Shown here one piece after another: positions 18,571 through 28,206 of a stretch of DNA of 54,527 nt; the stretch's first letter is position 1, and each line of letters begins with the position of its first letter. Made by a program: the position numbers and the translations under genes. The DNA comes from an uncultured Nostocoides sp. (GTDB lineage Bacteria; Actinomycetota; Actinomycetes; Actinomycetales; Dermatophilaceae), in NCBI GenBank assembly GCA_937858995.1, contig CALLZC010000141.1, positions 1 to 54,527 of the forward strand, written 5' to 3'. The notes beneath the pieces are model-generated. The model was not told the origin of the DNA and did not search any database. It worked only from the letters and a program-made list of their open reading frames with translations.

Positions 18571-19152
18571 TCAGGCGTTGCGAGGGGTGGGATAGAGCAC
18601 CCGGAAGCGCTCGCACACCACCGGCATGTCCGGCTGGAAGCCGCGATCGTGGCTGGCGTGGGAGCGAAAGAAGTCCTCGTGAATGCGCCGCCAGGAGGCC
18701 AGGCTCAGGTCGTCCTCGCCCTCGGATCGCGCATGCTCGGCGTCCACCTGGTCGAAGGGCACCACCGCCACCGCGGTGGTCTCGATCAACGCGCGCGGGC
18801 GGGCCGAACCGTCGAGGATGATCCAGAGGGAGCCGACCTCGGCAATCGGTTCCCCCTCGGCCTCGTAGTCCCAGAGGGCGCCGGCGGTGCCGGTCTTGAC
18901 CCCGTCCAAAACCAGCGCCAGCAGGCTATCCGCCTGCTCCGGAGTCGCCCCGAAGGCCCAGGCGGGCGGGATCAGGGCACTCGCCGGGTTGGCCCCGGTG
19001 TACACCTCGAAACGGTTGAGCTTGGCCTTGACCTTTGCCAGCTCCCAGAACTGCGTCAGGGCAGCGGCGTCGACCTGCGGCGAGTCGGCCGGCGGGCTGG
19101 GGTCCCGACCGGCGTCCGGAACCGGCACGGCACCCGGCGAGTCAGCTGTCAT
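18571..19152 (-). CDS. ASCH domain protein
   Basis: A 193-residue cytoplasmic protein. After a 30-residue Pro-rich lead, FWELAKVKAKL, VLDGVKTGTAGALWDYEAEGEPIAEVGSL, VIIL-like and FDQVDAEHARSEGEDDLSLASWRRIHEDFF follow the ASCH (PUA-like, RNA-binding or amidohydrolase) pattern. The start at 19152 overlaps the upstream CDGSH gene by 11 bases, so the pair is coupled. Family members can act on modified nucleosides (N4-acetylcytidine amidohydrolase is one), but no function can be claimed here. Confidence 0.82.
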   Translation of the reverse strand: MTADSPGAVPVPDAGRDPSPPADSPQVDAAALTQFWELAKVKAKLNRFEVYTGANPASALIPPAWAFGATPEQADSLLALVLDGVKTGTAGALWDYEAEGEPIAEVGSLWIILDGSARPRALIETTAVAVVPFDQVDAEHARSEGEDDLSLASWRRIHEDFFRSHASHDRGFQPDMPVVCERFRVLYPTPRNA

Positions 19153-19813
19153 GGAAGCCAACCTTTGCATGCGATCCATCGCAGAACGGCTTATTGCTCG
19201 ATGCCCCGCACCGGCACAGGGTCACCCGGTTGCGGACCTCGCACGGCGCCCCGTCGGCGCGAGTCACCACGGCCATCCCGGTCACCAGGTAGGGACCATC
19301 GTCCACCACGGCCACTCGCAGGGGTAGCGCCAGCTCGGTGTCGGCCGCGTGCTCGTCCGGCGCCCGCGTGAGGCGACCCGAGGGGCAGTGGTCGATCATC
19401 GACGCCATGGCCTGGCGGACCTGGGGATCAGTGGAGTGGACCATCCGCCATACGTGGGTGTCCGGGGTGGTGCAAAAGGTGGCGTGCTCGCACAGGTCCG
19501 GCACATCGCGCACCACCCCGTCGGCGCTGGGCAGCACCCGGGCCCGCGTGCGGTAGTCCTGGGTGGCGGCGCTCTCGGTGCCGTCGAAGCCGATGCTGCG
19601 GTGGTGCCCGTCGCAAAACGGCTTGTTCTCACTGCCTCCGCACCGACACAGCCAGTAGGTGCCCGCGCCGTCGGCTTCGCCGGAGACATCGACGCTCTCG
19701 CGCTCCACCCATTCCTGGAGCCGCGGTTCGGGGTCCGGCGACAGAGTCAGGCGGATCAGGGGCAGCCCGTGCACCGCATACGGCCCGTTCGGCGTGACCT
19801 CGATGTCCGTCAT
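19142..19813 (-). CDS. Dual CDGSH iron-sulfur protein
   Basis: A 223-residue protein with two CDGSH-type [2Fe-2S] sites of the C-x-C-x2-(S/T)-x3-P-x-C-D-G-x-H form: residues 56-71 (CRCGGSENKPFCDGHH) and near the C-terminus (CRCGASSNKPFCDGSH). Between them is a region with CEHATFC and a Cys at DHCPSGRL, as in the fused divergent-ferredoxin/CDGSH architecture. Likely an electron carrier or cluster donor. It begins 45 bases after sdhB on the same strand and overlaps the ASCH gene, so it may belong to the sdh transcript. Confidence 0.88.
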   Translation of the reverse strand: MTDIEVTPNGPYAVHGLPLIRLTLSPDPEPRLQEWVERESVDVSGEADGAGTYWLCRCGGSENKPFCDGHHRSIGFDGTESAATQDYRTRARVLPSADGVVRDVPDLCEHATFCTTPDTHVWRMVHSTDPQVRQAMASMIDHCPSGRLTRAPDEHAADTELALPLRVAVVDDGPYLVTGMAVVTRADGAPCEVRNRVTLCRCGASSNKPFCDGSHAKVGFHDS

Positions 19814-19858
19814 ACCCCCACCCTGCCAGGTATCGCGCCGGCCGGCCGGGCGGAGCGC

Positions 19859-20602
<744 letters not shown>

Positions 20603-20713
20603 GTCTGTTGCTTCCTCGTCGTATGCGGTGACTCGGGCTGTTCTTGGTGGTTCTGTTCTCGGTTGTCCGGGCATTCGTCCGGCGAGGTTGGCTGGGGAGC
20701 CGGCCCCGTTCAC

Positions 20714-22720
20714 CTACTTATAACTGCGCTGTTTCAGCTCGATGGCCTCGTAGACCAGATCCTCTTTGTGCAAGACCGGGGCACCCATTTGGCCATCGCC
20801 GGGGCCTCCGGCGAACTCCCAGGCCGCAACATAGAGGTACTGGTCGTCATGACGCAGCGCCTCGCCATCCTCGGTCTGGGATTCCGCGCGGAAGTGTCCA
20901 CCGCACGATTCCCGCCGGTGCAGGGCGTCGATGCACATCAGTTCGCCGAGTTCGAGGAAGTCGGCCACCCGCCCGGCCTTTTCGAGGCTCTGGTTGAGCG
21001 AGTCGCCGGTGCCGAGGACCCGCACATTGCGCCAGAATTCCGCGCGGAGCGAGCGAATCAGGTCGATGGCCTTCATCAGGCCAGTCTCGGAGCGCTCCAT
21101 GCCGCAGTACTCCCACATGATGTTGCCGAGTTCGCGGTGGAAGGAGTCCACGGAGCGCTCGCCGTTGATCGCGAGCAACCGTGCCGTGCGCTCCTCGACC
21201 GCGGCTCGGGCCTGTGCGACCGCCGGGCTGTTCTCGTCGAGCGCGGGGAATGGCCCCTTGGCGAGATAGTCGCGGATGGTGTTCGGGAGCACGAAATATC
21301 CGTCGGCCAGGCCTTGCATGAGCGCCGAGGCGCCGAGGCGGTTCGCGCCATGGTCGGAGAAGTTTGCCTCCCCGGTGACGAACAGGCCGGGAATGTTGGA
21401 CTGCAGGTCGTAGTCGACCCACAGCCCACCCATCGTGTAGTGGACCGCGGGATAGATCCGCATGGGTACCTCATACGGGTTCTCCCCGGTGATCCGGGCA
21501 TACATGTCGAAGAGGTTGCCGTACTTCGCCTCGACCGCCGGACGGCCCAACCGCTTGATCGCGTCGGTGAAGTCCAGATAGACCCCACGGCGGAAGTCAC
21601 CGACCATGGGGCCCACGCCCCGGCCCTCATCGCACATGTTCTTGGCCTGGCGGGAGGCGATGTCGCGCGGGACCAGGTTGCCGAAGGCGGGATAGATCCG
21701 CTCCAGGTAGTAGTCCCGGTCGGATTCCGCGATCTCGCGCGGGTCCTTCTCGCAGTCCTCCCGACGCTTGGGAACCCAAATCCGGCCGTCATTGCGCAGG
21801 GATTCCGACATCAAGGTCAATTTGGACTGGTGGTCGCCGGACACCGGAATGCACGTGGGGTGGATCTGGGTGTAGCACGGGTTGCCGAAGTAGGCACCCT
21901 TGCGGTGCGCCCGCCAGTTCGCCGTGATATTCGACCCCATGGCGTTGGTGGAGAGGAAGAAGACATTGCCGTAGCCACCGGAGGCCAACACGACCGCGTC
22001 GGCGAGATGCGTTTCGATCTCTCCGGTGACCAGGTCGCGGGCAATGATCCCGCGGGCGCGACCATCCTCGACGATCAATTCGAGCATCTCGTGCCGGGTG
22101 AACATCTCGACCGTTCCCTCGGCAATCTGCCGCTCCAGCGCCTGGTAGGCGCCGATGAGCAATTGCTGGCCGGTCTGGCCTCGGGCATAGAACGTGCGGG
22201 AGACCTGCACCCCACCAAAGGAGCGGTTATCGAGCAGACCGCCGTACTCCCGGGCGAACGGAACGCCTTGCGCGACGCACTGGTCGATGATGTTGGCGCT
22301 GACCTCAGCAAGGCGATAGACGTTCGTCTCGCGCGCGCGGTAGTCCCCACCCTTGACGGTGTCGTAGAACAGGCGATAGGTCGAGTCGCCGTCCTCCTTG
22401 TAGTTCTTGGCGGCGTTGATGCCGCCCTGCGCGGCGATCGAGTGGGCCCGCCGCGGAGAGTCCTGGAAGCAGAAGGACTGAACCCGGTAGCCGGCCTCCC
22501 CGAGCGTGGCGGCGGCCGAGGCCCCGGCGAGTCCGGTTCCCACGATGATGACCGACAGCTTGCGCCGGTTGGCCGGGTTGACCAAGGCCGCGTCGAACTT
22601 GCGCTGGGTCCATTTCTTGTCGATCGGCCCAGCCGGCGCCTTGGTGTCGGCAATGGCTGCCCCGACGCGGTAGTAGTCGGCGTCGACGCCGTCGGGTGCG
22701 CTCACGATGGTTTCAGTCAT
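20714..22720 (-). CDS. sdhA: Succinate dehydrogenase/fumarate reductase flavoprotein subunit
   Basis: Oxidises succinate with covalently bound FAD. The dinucleotide-binding motif [19 protein letters not shown] starts near residue 55; the FAD-linking His is in [15 protein letters not shown]; substrate-site residues lie in [11 protein letters not shown] and later [10 protein letters not shown]. At 668 residues it is the longer form found with a single cytochrome b558 anchor, as in Bacillus and many actinobacteria. It starts 4 bases after sdhC. Confidence 0.96.
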   Translation of the reverse strand: MTETIVSAPDGVDADYYRVGAAIADTKAPAGPIDKKWTQRKFDAALVNPANRRKLSVIIVGTGLAGASAAATLGEAGYRVQSFCFQDSPRRAHSIAAQGGINAAKNYKEDGDSTYRLFYDTVKGGDYRARETNVYRLAEVSANIIDQCVAQGVPFAREYGGLLDNRSFGGVQVSRTFYARGQTGQQLLIGAYQALERQIAEGTVEMFTRHEMLELIVEDGRARGIIARDLVTGEIETHLADAVVLASGGYGNVFFLSTNAMGSNITANWRAHRKGAYFGNPCYTQIHPTCIPVSGDHQSKLTLMSESLRNDGRIWVPKRREDCEKDPREIAESDRDYYLERIYPAFGNLVPRDIASRQAKNMCDEGRGVGPMVGDFRRGVYLDFTDAIKRLGRPAVEAKYGNLFDMYARITGENPYEVPMRIYPAVHYTMGGLWVDYDLQSNIPGLFVTGEANFSDHGANRLGASALMQGLADGYFVLPNTIRDYLAKGPFPALDENSPAVAQARAAVEERTARLLAINGERSVDSFHRELGNIMWEYCGMERSETGLMKAIDLIRSLRAEFWRNVRVLGTGDSLNQSLEKAGRVADFLELGELMCIDALHRRESCGGHFRAESQTEDGEALRHDDQYLYVAAWEFAGGPGDGQMGAPVLHKEDLVYEAIELKQRSYK

Positions 22721-22724
22721 TGGA

Positions 22725-23420
22725 TCAGTCCACGATTCCGAAGAGGATGGCCAGCGGCGGGATGAGGAAGGCGGTCCACACGAGGGCGGCGACGAAATGG
22801 CCGGCGATCTTGGCGCGGGACCGGGCGGCGGCGTTCGAGGTGAGCCCGAGGGTCTGGGCGGCGCTCCAGATGCCGTGGGTCAGGTGCAGCGCGAGCGCCG
22901 TGACGGCGAGCGCGTAGATGACCACGAGCCACCACTTGTCGAAGCTGTTCACGACATTTGCGTACGGCGTGGCCTGGTCGCCTTGCGGGGTGATCGTGTG
23001 CGTGGTCAGGTGCAAGATGTGGAAGACCACGAACAGCAGCAGCGCCAGCCCACCGAAGCGCATGGTGCGCGAGGCGAGCGACGAGGCGACGGCCTTCTTG
23101 ACCACATACTTCGTGCTGCGCGCGGAATTGGCCCGCCCCCACAGGGTGAACGCGCTATAGGCGTGCAGGACCAGGCTGGCGAGCAGCACCACGCGCACGA
23201 TCCACAAGAGCCCCTCATACGGCAGTATCGGCTGGCCGAAGGTGCGCAGGTGGTGCGCATAGGTGTTGAACTGCTCGGCACCCCCTAGCACCATCAGATT
23301 GCCGTAGGCGTGCAGCAGCACATAGCCGACAAAGATCAGCCCGGTTGCTGCCATGAGCAGTTTCAGGCCGATGGATGACCGCACGGCCGGCTTCGTTGCG
23401 GGGAGGGTCGAGGTTGCCAC
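22725..23420 (-). CDS. sdhC: Succinate dehydrogenase cytochrome b558 subunit
   Basis: Membrane anchor of complex II with five hydrophobic segments. Haem-ligand candidates are His residues in [26 protein letters not shown] and LHLTHGIW. The length of 231 residues matches the Bacillus-type SdhC, so no SdhD is expected and none is present. The GTG at 23420 follows TAGGTT at a six-base distance, so the operon sdhCAB appears to start leaderless. Confidence 0.93.
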   Translation of the reverse strand: MATSTLPATKPAVRSSIGLKLLMAATGLIFVGYVLLHAYGNLMVLGGAEQFNTYAHHLRTFGQPILPYEGLLWIVRVVLLASLVLHAYSAFTLWGRANSARSTKYVVKKAVASSLASRTMRFGGLALLLFVVFHILHLTTHTITPQGDQATPYANVVNSFDKWWLVVIYALAVTALALHLTHGIWSAAQTLGLTSNAAARSRAKIAGHFVAALVWTAFLIPPLAILFGIVD

Positions 23421-23426
23421 CTGGGC

Positions 23427-23432
23427 AACCTA
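23427..23432 (-). promoter_or_regulatory. -10 box for leaderless sdhC
   Basis: TAGGTT on the minus strand, six bases before the GTG start of sdhC. Confidence 0.45.
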
Positions 23433-23542
23433 TCGCCCGCTGCACCCCGGCGTCTCGCCCGCCCCCCCCGCGTGGCGTGTGAGATTGTCGCTACCCGCGG
23501 GAAACCTCGGTCGCCAGCGAGCGGTTGGCCAGGATCCAACTC

Positions 23543-23562
23543 TTGACAAACTATTCTGTCAA
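23543..23562. promoter_or_regulatory. Inverted-repeat operator upstream of the ArsR-like gene
   Basis: TTGACA-N8-TGTCAA is a perfect 6-base inverted repeat ending 8 bases before the gene. The left arm also reads as a consensus -35, and TATTCT in the centre could be a -10. Likely the autoregulatory site of the downstream regulator. Confidence 0.55.
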
Positions 23563-23570
23563 TTGCCACG

Positions 23571-24182
23571 ATGCGAGGTATGACGGATCTGCAGGTGATC
23601 AGCGAGCCGGCCGCCGCCGTCGCGGCCCTCGATCCGATGCGCCGCGACATCCTGGCTGCGCTGGCCGAACCCGGGTCGGCAACCAGTGTGGCCGCCGCCC
23701 TGCGGCTGCCCCGGCAGAAGGTCAATTACCACCTGCGGACCCTGGAGGCGCACGGTCTGGTCCACGAGGTGGGCACCCGGCAGCGGCGGGGTCTGCGTGA
23801 GCGGCTGGTCCAAGCCAGCGCCACGGCATACCTCGTGGGCCCGGACGCCCTGGGCGACCTGGCCGCGGACCCGGCACGCACCGATCGGCTCTCGTCGCGC
23901 TATCTGATCGCGCTGGCCGCACGGTTGGTGCGCGAGGTCGGGCAGCTCGCGAGCCTGGCTGACGCGGCCGGCAAGCCCTTGGCAAGCCTGGCCATCGACA
24001 CCGAGATCCGGTTCGCGAGCGCGTCCGACCGCGCGGCCTTCACCGCGGACCTGCGTGACGCGGTGCTGGCCCTGAGCGCGAGGTACCACGACGAGCGGGC
24101 ACCCGACGGCCGGACCCACCGCCTGGTGATCGCCGCCCACCCGACCCTGCCACCCCAGACCACCACCAAGGAGCCGACATGA
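23571..24182 (+). CDS. ArsR-like winged-helix regulator
   Basis: A 203-residue protein with an N-terminal wHTH (ALDPMRRDILAALAEPGSATSVAAAL; recognition helix RLPRQKVNYHLRTLEAHGLV; wing EVGTRQRRGLRERLVQ) and a helical C-terminal part of about 110 residues. This is the ArsR-like type usually paired with AHSA1/SRPBCC proteins rather than metals. Its stop overlaps the SRPBCC start (ATGA). The start could be 23571 or ATG 23580. Confidence 0.88.
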   Translation: MRGMTDLQVISEPAAAVAALDPMRRDILAALAEPGSATSVAAALRLPRQKVNYHLRTLEAHGLVHEVGTRQRRGLRERLVQASATAYLVGPDALGDLAADPARTDRLSSRYLIALAARLVREVGQLASLADAAGKPLASLAIDTEIRFASASDRAAFTADLRDAVLALSARYHDERAPDGRTHRLVIAAHPTLPPQTTTKEPT

Positions 24183-25096
24183 GCGACCACCCCGCAGTGC
24201 CCGACGCAGGAGTAGCCGAGCCCGCAGCACCCGAATCCGCCGCCTCCGAGCCCACCGCGCCGACCGGTGCGGGCGGCCGGGTCATCGACCTGTCCGTGGT
24301 CGTCGTGGGCACCCCCGAGCAGGTGTGGGAGGCCATCGCCACCGGCCCCGGGATCTCCTCGTGGTATGTCCCGACGACGGTAGCGCCGCACGCAGGCGGC
24401 GCGATGATCCAGCGGTTCGGGGAGGCACCCGAGATGGCGATTCCCGGGACCGTCACCGCCTTCGAACCGCCGCACCGAGTTGTCTTCGCGGGCGGGGAGC
24501 CCGGCGACTCGTTGGCCTTCGAGTGGCTGGTCCAGGCCCGCGACGGGGGCTCGTGCGTGGTGCGTCTGGTCAACTCCGGCTTCGGCGAGGGCCAAGAGTG
24601 GGATGCGATGTATGACGGGATGGCCGAAGGCTGGCCGCTCTTCCTGCGCAACCTGCAACTGCACCTGGAGCATTTCGCCGGCCAGAGCGGGCAGGCCATG
24701 CTGCCGATGGCGCTCTTTCCCGCGGGTGAACCCGGCGTCTGGAGCCGGCTCATGACCGCCCTCGGATGGCCGGAATCCGCCTCGCTCGGCGATCGGCTCG
24801 CCACCAGCGAGCCGACACCACCGCTCGCCGGGACCGTCGCCGGGACCGGGGCAAACCGGCTCTGGCTGCTTCTCGATGAACCCGCACCCGGCACTGCCAT
24901 CGTGGCCGCCGAGGGGGCGGGCGTTTCGGTGTGGGCCTATCTCTACGGCCCGGAGGCGGCCGACGTCGCCGGCCGGTCGGGGGCGCGCTGGCAGGAGTGG
25001 TTGACCGCCCAGGCGGGCGATGGAGCAGACCAGGCTGGAAATGCGGCAGGCCAGGCCGGCGATGCCGCAGACCAGGCTCGCGCCGCGGCAGGCTGA
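24179..25096 (+). CDS. SRPBCC (AHSA1-like) domain protein
   Basis: A START/Bet v 1-like lipid- or ligand-binding fold of about 150 residues (RVIDLSVVVVGTPEQVWEAI, then WYVPTTVAPHAGG, GTVTAFEPPHRVVFAGGEP, and a terminal WPLFLRNLQLHLEHF), followed by a second, less clear part and a C-terminal low-complexity tail of repeated A-G-x-A-A-x-Q-A units. It is coupled to the ArsR-like gene by a 4-base overlap. ArsR/AHSA1 pairs are widespread in actinomycetes; the ligand is unknown. Confidence 0.85.
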   Translation: MSDHPAVPDAGVAEPAAPESAASEPTAPTGAGGRVIDLSVVVVGTPEQVWEAIATGPGISSWYVPTTVAPHAGGAMIQRFGEAPEMAIPGTVTAFEPPHRVVFAGGEPGDSLAFEWLVQARDGGSCVVRLVNSGFGEGQEWDAMYDGMAEGWPLFLRNLQLHLEHFAGQSGQAMLPMALFPAGEPGVWSRLMTALGWPESASLGDRLATSEPTPPLAGTVAGTGANRLWLLLDEPAPGTAIVAAEGAGVSVWAYLYGPEAADVAGRSGARWQEWLTAQAGDGADQAGNAAGQAGDAADQARAAAG

Positions 25097-25123
25097 CCGC
25101 GTCGGGCCGCCCCCTCGCGCAGC

Positions 25124-25942
25124 TCAGCGGGCGGCCAGCACCGCGTCATACAGCAGCTTCTTCGACAGCCCTGCGGGGGGTCCGATCTCGGCGCACGCGT
25201 CCTTCAGCCGCATCCCCCCATGCACAAGGTCCTGCACCTGCGCGAGCGCAGCCGGCAGGTCCACCGCGCCCGGGACGAACCCCGCGACGACGATCGTCAC
25301 CTCGCCGAGCACGCCCTCCTCGGCCCAGGCCGCGAGTTCGCAGAGTGGGCCGCGGCGGACCTCCTCATAGGTCTTGGTGAGCTCCCGGCATACGGCAGCC
25401 CGCCGGTCGGCACCGAAGGCCAGGGCCATGGCCGCCAACGTCGAGGCGGTGCGATGCGGGGCCTCGAAATAGACCAGCGTCCGCCGTTCCCGCGCGGCCT
25501 CGGCCAAGACCCGCGCCCGCTCCCCCGGCTTCCGGGGCAGGAAGCCGTCGAAGGCGAAGCGGTCGACCGGCAACCCGGACAGGGCCAGCGCCATCAGAAC
25601 CGCGCTCGGGCCGGGCGCACAGGTCACCGGCAGATCGGCGGCGACCGCGGCGGCGACGAGGCGGTAGCCGGGGTCGGATACCGATGGCATCCCGGCATCC
25701 GTGACCAGCAGCACCCGCTCCCCGGTGCGCAGCCGGTCGATGAGTTCGGGTGTCATGGCGCGCTCGTTGTGTTCGTGATAGCTCAGGAGCGCTCCGACAG
25801 GGGTGACCCCCAGCGCCGCGCACAGGCGCCGGGTGCGGCGGGTGTCCTCGGCCGCGATGACATCCGCGGTGGCCAGCTCCGCGACGAGTCGGGCGCTGGC
25901 ATCGCGTGGGTCGCCGATCGGGGTGGCGGCCAGGACGAGCAT
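25124..25942 (-). CDS. rsmI: 16S rRNA (cytidine1402-2'-O)-methyltransferase
   Basis: Tetrapyrrole-methylase-fold SAM enzyme that modifies C1402 in the ribosomal decoding centre. Visible: N-terminal LVLAATPIGDPRDAS, the early DVIAAEDTRRTRRL, the central VTDAGMPSVSDPG, and YFEAPHRTASTL. The 272 residues are normal, with the C-terminal about 40 residues forming the usual small helical domain. It lies back from pmt, as in mycobacteria, but with a membrane-protein/ABC pair between them. Confidence 0.94.
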   Translation of the reverse strand: MLVLAATPIGDPRDASARLVAELATADVIAAEDTRRTRRLCAALGVTPVGALLSYHEHNERAMTPELIDRLRTGERVLLVTDAGMPSVSDPGYRLVAAAVAADLPVTCAPGPSAVLMALALSGLPVDRFAFDGFLPRKPGERARVLAEAARERRTLVYFEAPHRTASTLAAMALAFGADRRAAVCRELTKTYEEVRRGPLCELAAWAEEGVLGEVTIVVAGFVPGAVDLPAALAQVQDLVHGGMRLKDACAEIGPPAGLSKKLLYDAVLAAR

Positions 25943-25978
25943 GGCGCCATCATCCCAGCCCGGCAGCGCGCGGGAGAC

Positions 25979-27394
25979 TCAGCCTCGATGGCCGAGCTCG
26001 AGGCGCCGGGCCAGGCGGATGCCGTAGGCGATGATCGCCACCGCGAGAGCCAGTTCGGCCCCCAAGAGCACCGGCGCCCAACCCCTCGAGTCGGCCAGCG
26101 ATCCCAGCAGCAGGCCCCCGCTCACGGCGACGGCGAGCGGACGGCCATACCAATAGGCCATGGTCATCGGACCGACCTCGGGCACGAAGGACATCTCGGG
26201 CGGGGTGCCCCGGAAGGCCGCCATCAGCGTGACACCCGCGAGCAGGGCGACCATGACCGTCACCGCCCCCAGCGCGTATGCCGGGTGCAGCCCAGGCGCC
26301 CCCGCCGCCTCGAGCGCGTGGGCGCGCCCCACGAGGGCTGCGATCGGCAGGGCACAGGCCAGGGCGAGTGCGGCCGGGGCGATCAGGTGGAGCACCGCCT
26401 CGGCGCGAAAGGACACGCCCAGCAGGGGCGGGGTGCCGGCGTTGTCGGCAACCAGGCGCACCCCCTCGGCCAGCGCCCCGAACCCGAGATAGGCGACAAT
26501 CAGGGCCAACGCCCCCAGGATGCGGGGGGCCGCGGGTTGGAGCACGGCGAGCGCGATCAGGGCGCTGGACATGCCCACCCCGAGCACCCCGGCAACTGCC
26601 TGCCCCGGCGCCCGGCGATAGCCCAAGATGTCGCGTCGCACGATGGTGCTCACCCGACCCCCGGGCCGCAGCCGACGACTGCGGGCACGGGTGATGGCGG
26701 GTGCGACATCGAGCCGGGCGGCCCGCAGGTCCCCGGCCAGGACGGCCCCACCGATATGGGTGGTCCGCAGGGCGTGGGCACGCACGTCGTCGAGGCGCAG
26801 ATCGCGCACCATGGCGGGCCAGCTCACCGCCCGCCCTGGGCCGCGCGGGGCGAGGGAGTGCTGACCGGCCAGCCAGAGCCACGCAAGCGCCACGCCGAGC
26901 ACCGCGCCTCCGACCACGGCGCCCAGCACCGCCGCGGCGCTGCCGAGGCCGGCCCCCATCGCCGCCCCGCCGAGCAGGACGCCGATGAGGACACCGACAC
27001 CGAGGCCCGAGATGAGCAGCACCCATGCCCGCTCGCGCAGCACCTGCCACCGATCGATGGCCGATCCGAGGAGGAGATCGATGAACGGCAGGGGCGGGAC
27101 CAGCGGACCACGCACTCGACCCACCCGCCAGGCGAGCAGGCCGAGCCCGATGATCAGCGTCCCGAACGCCAGCAGACTCCACACCGACGCGGCTGCGGCG
27201 CGCAGCCACTGCGGATCGGAGGAGATGAGCAGGGCGCGCAGGAGGTTGAATCCGTAGACGCCCCCAAAGATCGCCACGAGATAGCCGCCATAGAGCAGCG
27301 CCCGGATCGTCCCCGTCCCCTGCGAGCCGTGCAGGACATACAGCGCGTCATCGAGCCGCTCGGCGTCTTGGGCGGTGCTTGCCGGCTCAGCCAT
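25979..27394 (-). CDS. DUF6297-like polytopic membrane protein (ABC permease partner)
   Basis: A 471-residue integral membrane protein with roughly ten hydrophobic segments in two blocks separated by a basic cytoplasmic stretch around residues 195-250. It resembles the actinobacterial DUF6297 family. The start overlaps the stop of the upstream ABC ATPase by 8 bases, so it is most likely the membrane partner of that ATPase. The substrate is unknown. Confidence 0.75.
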   Translation of the reverse strand: MAEPASTAQDAERLDDALYVLHGSQGTGTIRALLYGGYLVAIFGGVYGFNLLRALLISSDPQWLRAAAASVWSLLAFGTLIIGLGLLAWRVGRVRGPLVPPLPFIDLLLGSAIDRWQVLRERAWVLLISGLGVGVLIGVLLGGAAMGAGLGSAAAVLGAVVGGAVLGVALAWLWLAGQHSLAPRGPGRAVSWPAMVRDLRLDDVRAHALRTTHIGGAVLAGDLRAARLDVAPAITRARSRRLRPGGRVSTIVRRDILGYRRAPGQAVAGVLGVGMSSALIALAVLQPAAPRILGALALIVAYLGFGALAEGVRLVADNAGTPPLLGVSFRAEAVLHLIAPAALALACALPIAALVGRAHALEAAGAPGLHPAYALGAVTVMVALLAGVTLMAAFRGTPPEMSFVPEVGPMTMAYWYGRPLAVAVSGGLLLGSLADSRGWAPVLLGAELALAVAIIAYGIRLARRLELGHRG

Positions 27395-28097
27395 CGGCTG
27401 CCCCCGAGGGCTCGCCGGGCGCCTCCGCCGGCCCCCAGCCCAGGTCGAGCACGTCGTCGGCCAGGAGGCGGGTCAGGTCCGGGTCGTGGGTGGCGACGAT
27501 CAGGGTGGTCCCGCCGTCGCGCCGGGCGGCAAGCAGCCGGGCGACCACGACTCGCCGCTCGGTGTCGAGACGCTGCTCCGGTTCATCCAGGATGAGCAGG
27601 TCGCCCGGCCGGAAGAGTGTCAGCGCGAGGCGGAAGAGCTGTCCCTGACCGGAGGACAGTTCGTGCGGAAAGCGTTCCGCCAGCTCACCGATCCCCACCT
27701 CCGCCAGGGCTGCCTGGACCCGCTCTTCGCAGGTGTCGCTATCGCCGCCCCAGGTGGCGTCGATGAGCGTCAGGTGGTCGCGAAGAGTCAGATCGCGGTA
27801 TGCGGCCGGCGCGCCCAGCAGGGCCGCCACGCGCGCCCGGATGGTCCGGTCGCGTTCGTCAGCCGGTATGCCGTCGATCTGCACGCTGCCCGTGGTGGGC
27901 TCGAGGGTTCCTGCGAGGATGCGCAGCAGGGTGCTCTTGCCGATGCCATTGCGGCCGCGGATGAGCAGGGCCGAGCCGGCGGGGGCATCGAGTGAGGTGG
28001 GCGCCAGCAGCGGGACCACGCCGATGGTCTTGGAGACCCCCTCGGCGAGCACCCGGGGGCCGGGGCCACTGGTGTGCTGGCGCCGTCCCCACGTCAT
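27387..28097 (-). CDS. ABC transporter ATP-binding protein
   Basis: A single ABC domain of 236 residues: Walker A GRNGIGKSTLL, signature LSSGQGQLFRLA (LSSGQ), Walker B LLILDEPEQRLD, switch His in VATHDPDL. The start at 28097 (MTWGRRQ) is chosen because the longer in-frame extension to 28334 is Arg/Ala-rich and antisense to the pmt 5' end. It forms a two-gene unit with the downstream membrane protein. The divergent gene is pmt. Confidence 0.88.
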   Translation of the reverse strand: MTWGRRQHTSGPGPRVLAEGVSKTIGVVPLLAPTSLDAPAGSALLIRGRNGIGKSTLLRILAGTLEPTTGSVQIDGIPADERDRTIRARVAALLGAPAAYRDLTLRDHLTLIDATWGGDSDTCEERVQAALAEVGIGELAERFPHELSSGQGQLFRLALTLFRPGDLLILDEPEQRLDTERRVVVARLLAARRDGGTTLIVATHDPDLTRLLADDVLDLGWGPAEAPGEPSGAADG

Positions 28098-28200
28098 ACG
28101 GCTGCAGCCTAGTGCCGGCCCCCGGGCGGCCAACCGGCACGCCCGGCCCGGTAGGACGGTGGCGGCGGCGGCAGAAGTCCGGGTGGCCAGCGCGGCGACA

Positions 28201-28206
28201 TACGAT
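28201..28206 (+). promoter_or_regulatory. Possible -10 box for leaderless pmt
   Basis: TACGAT lies 7 bases before an in-frame GTG at 28214. If it is the true -10, translation begins at 28214 rather than at the overlapping ATG 28205. Confidence 0.35.

Noticed and set aside
25220-27595. 791-codon plus-strand frame
   Set aside because: Antisense to rsmI and the DUF6297-like gene; low-complexity His/Arg/Gln sequence.
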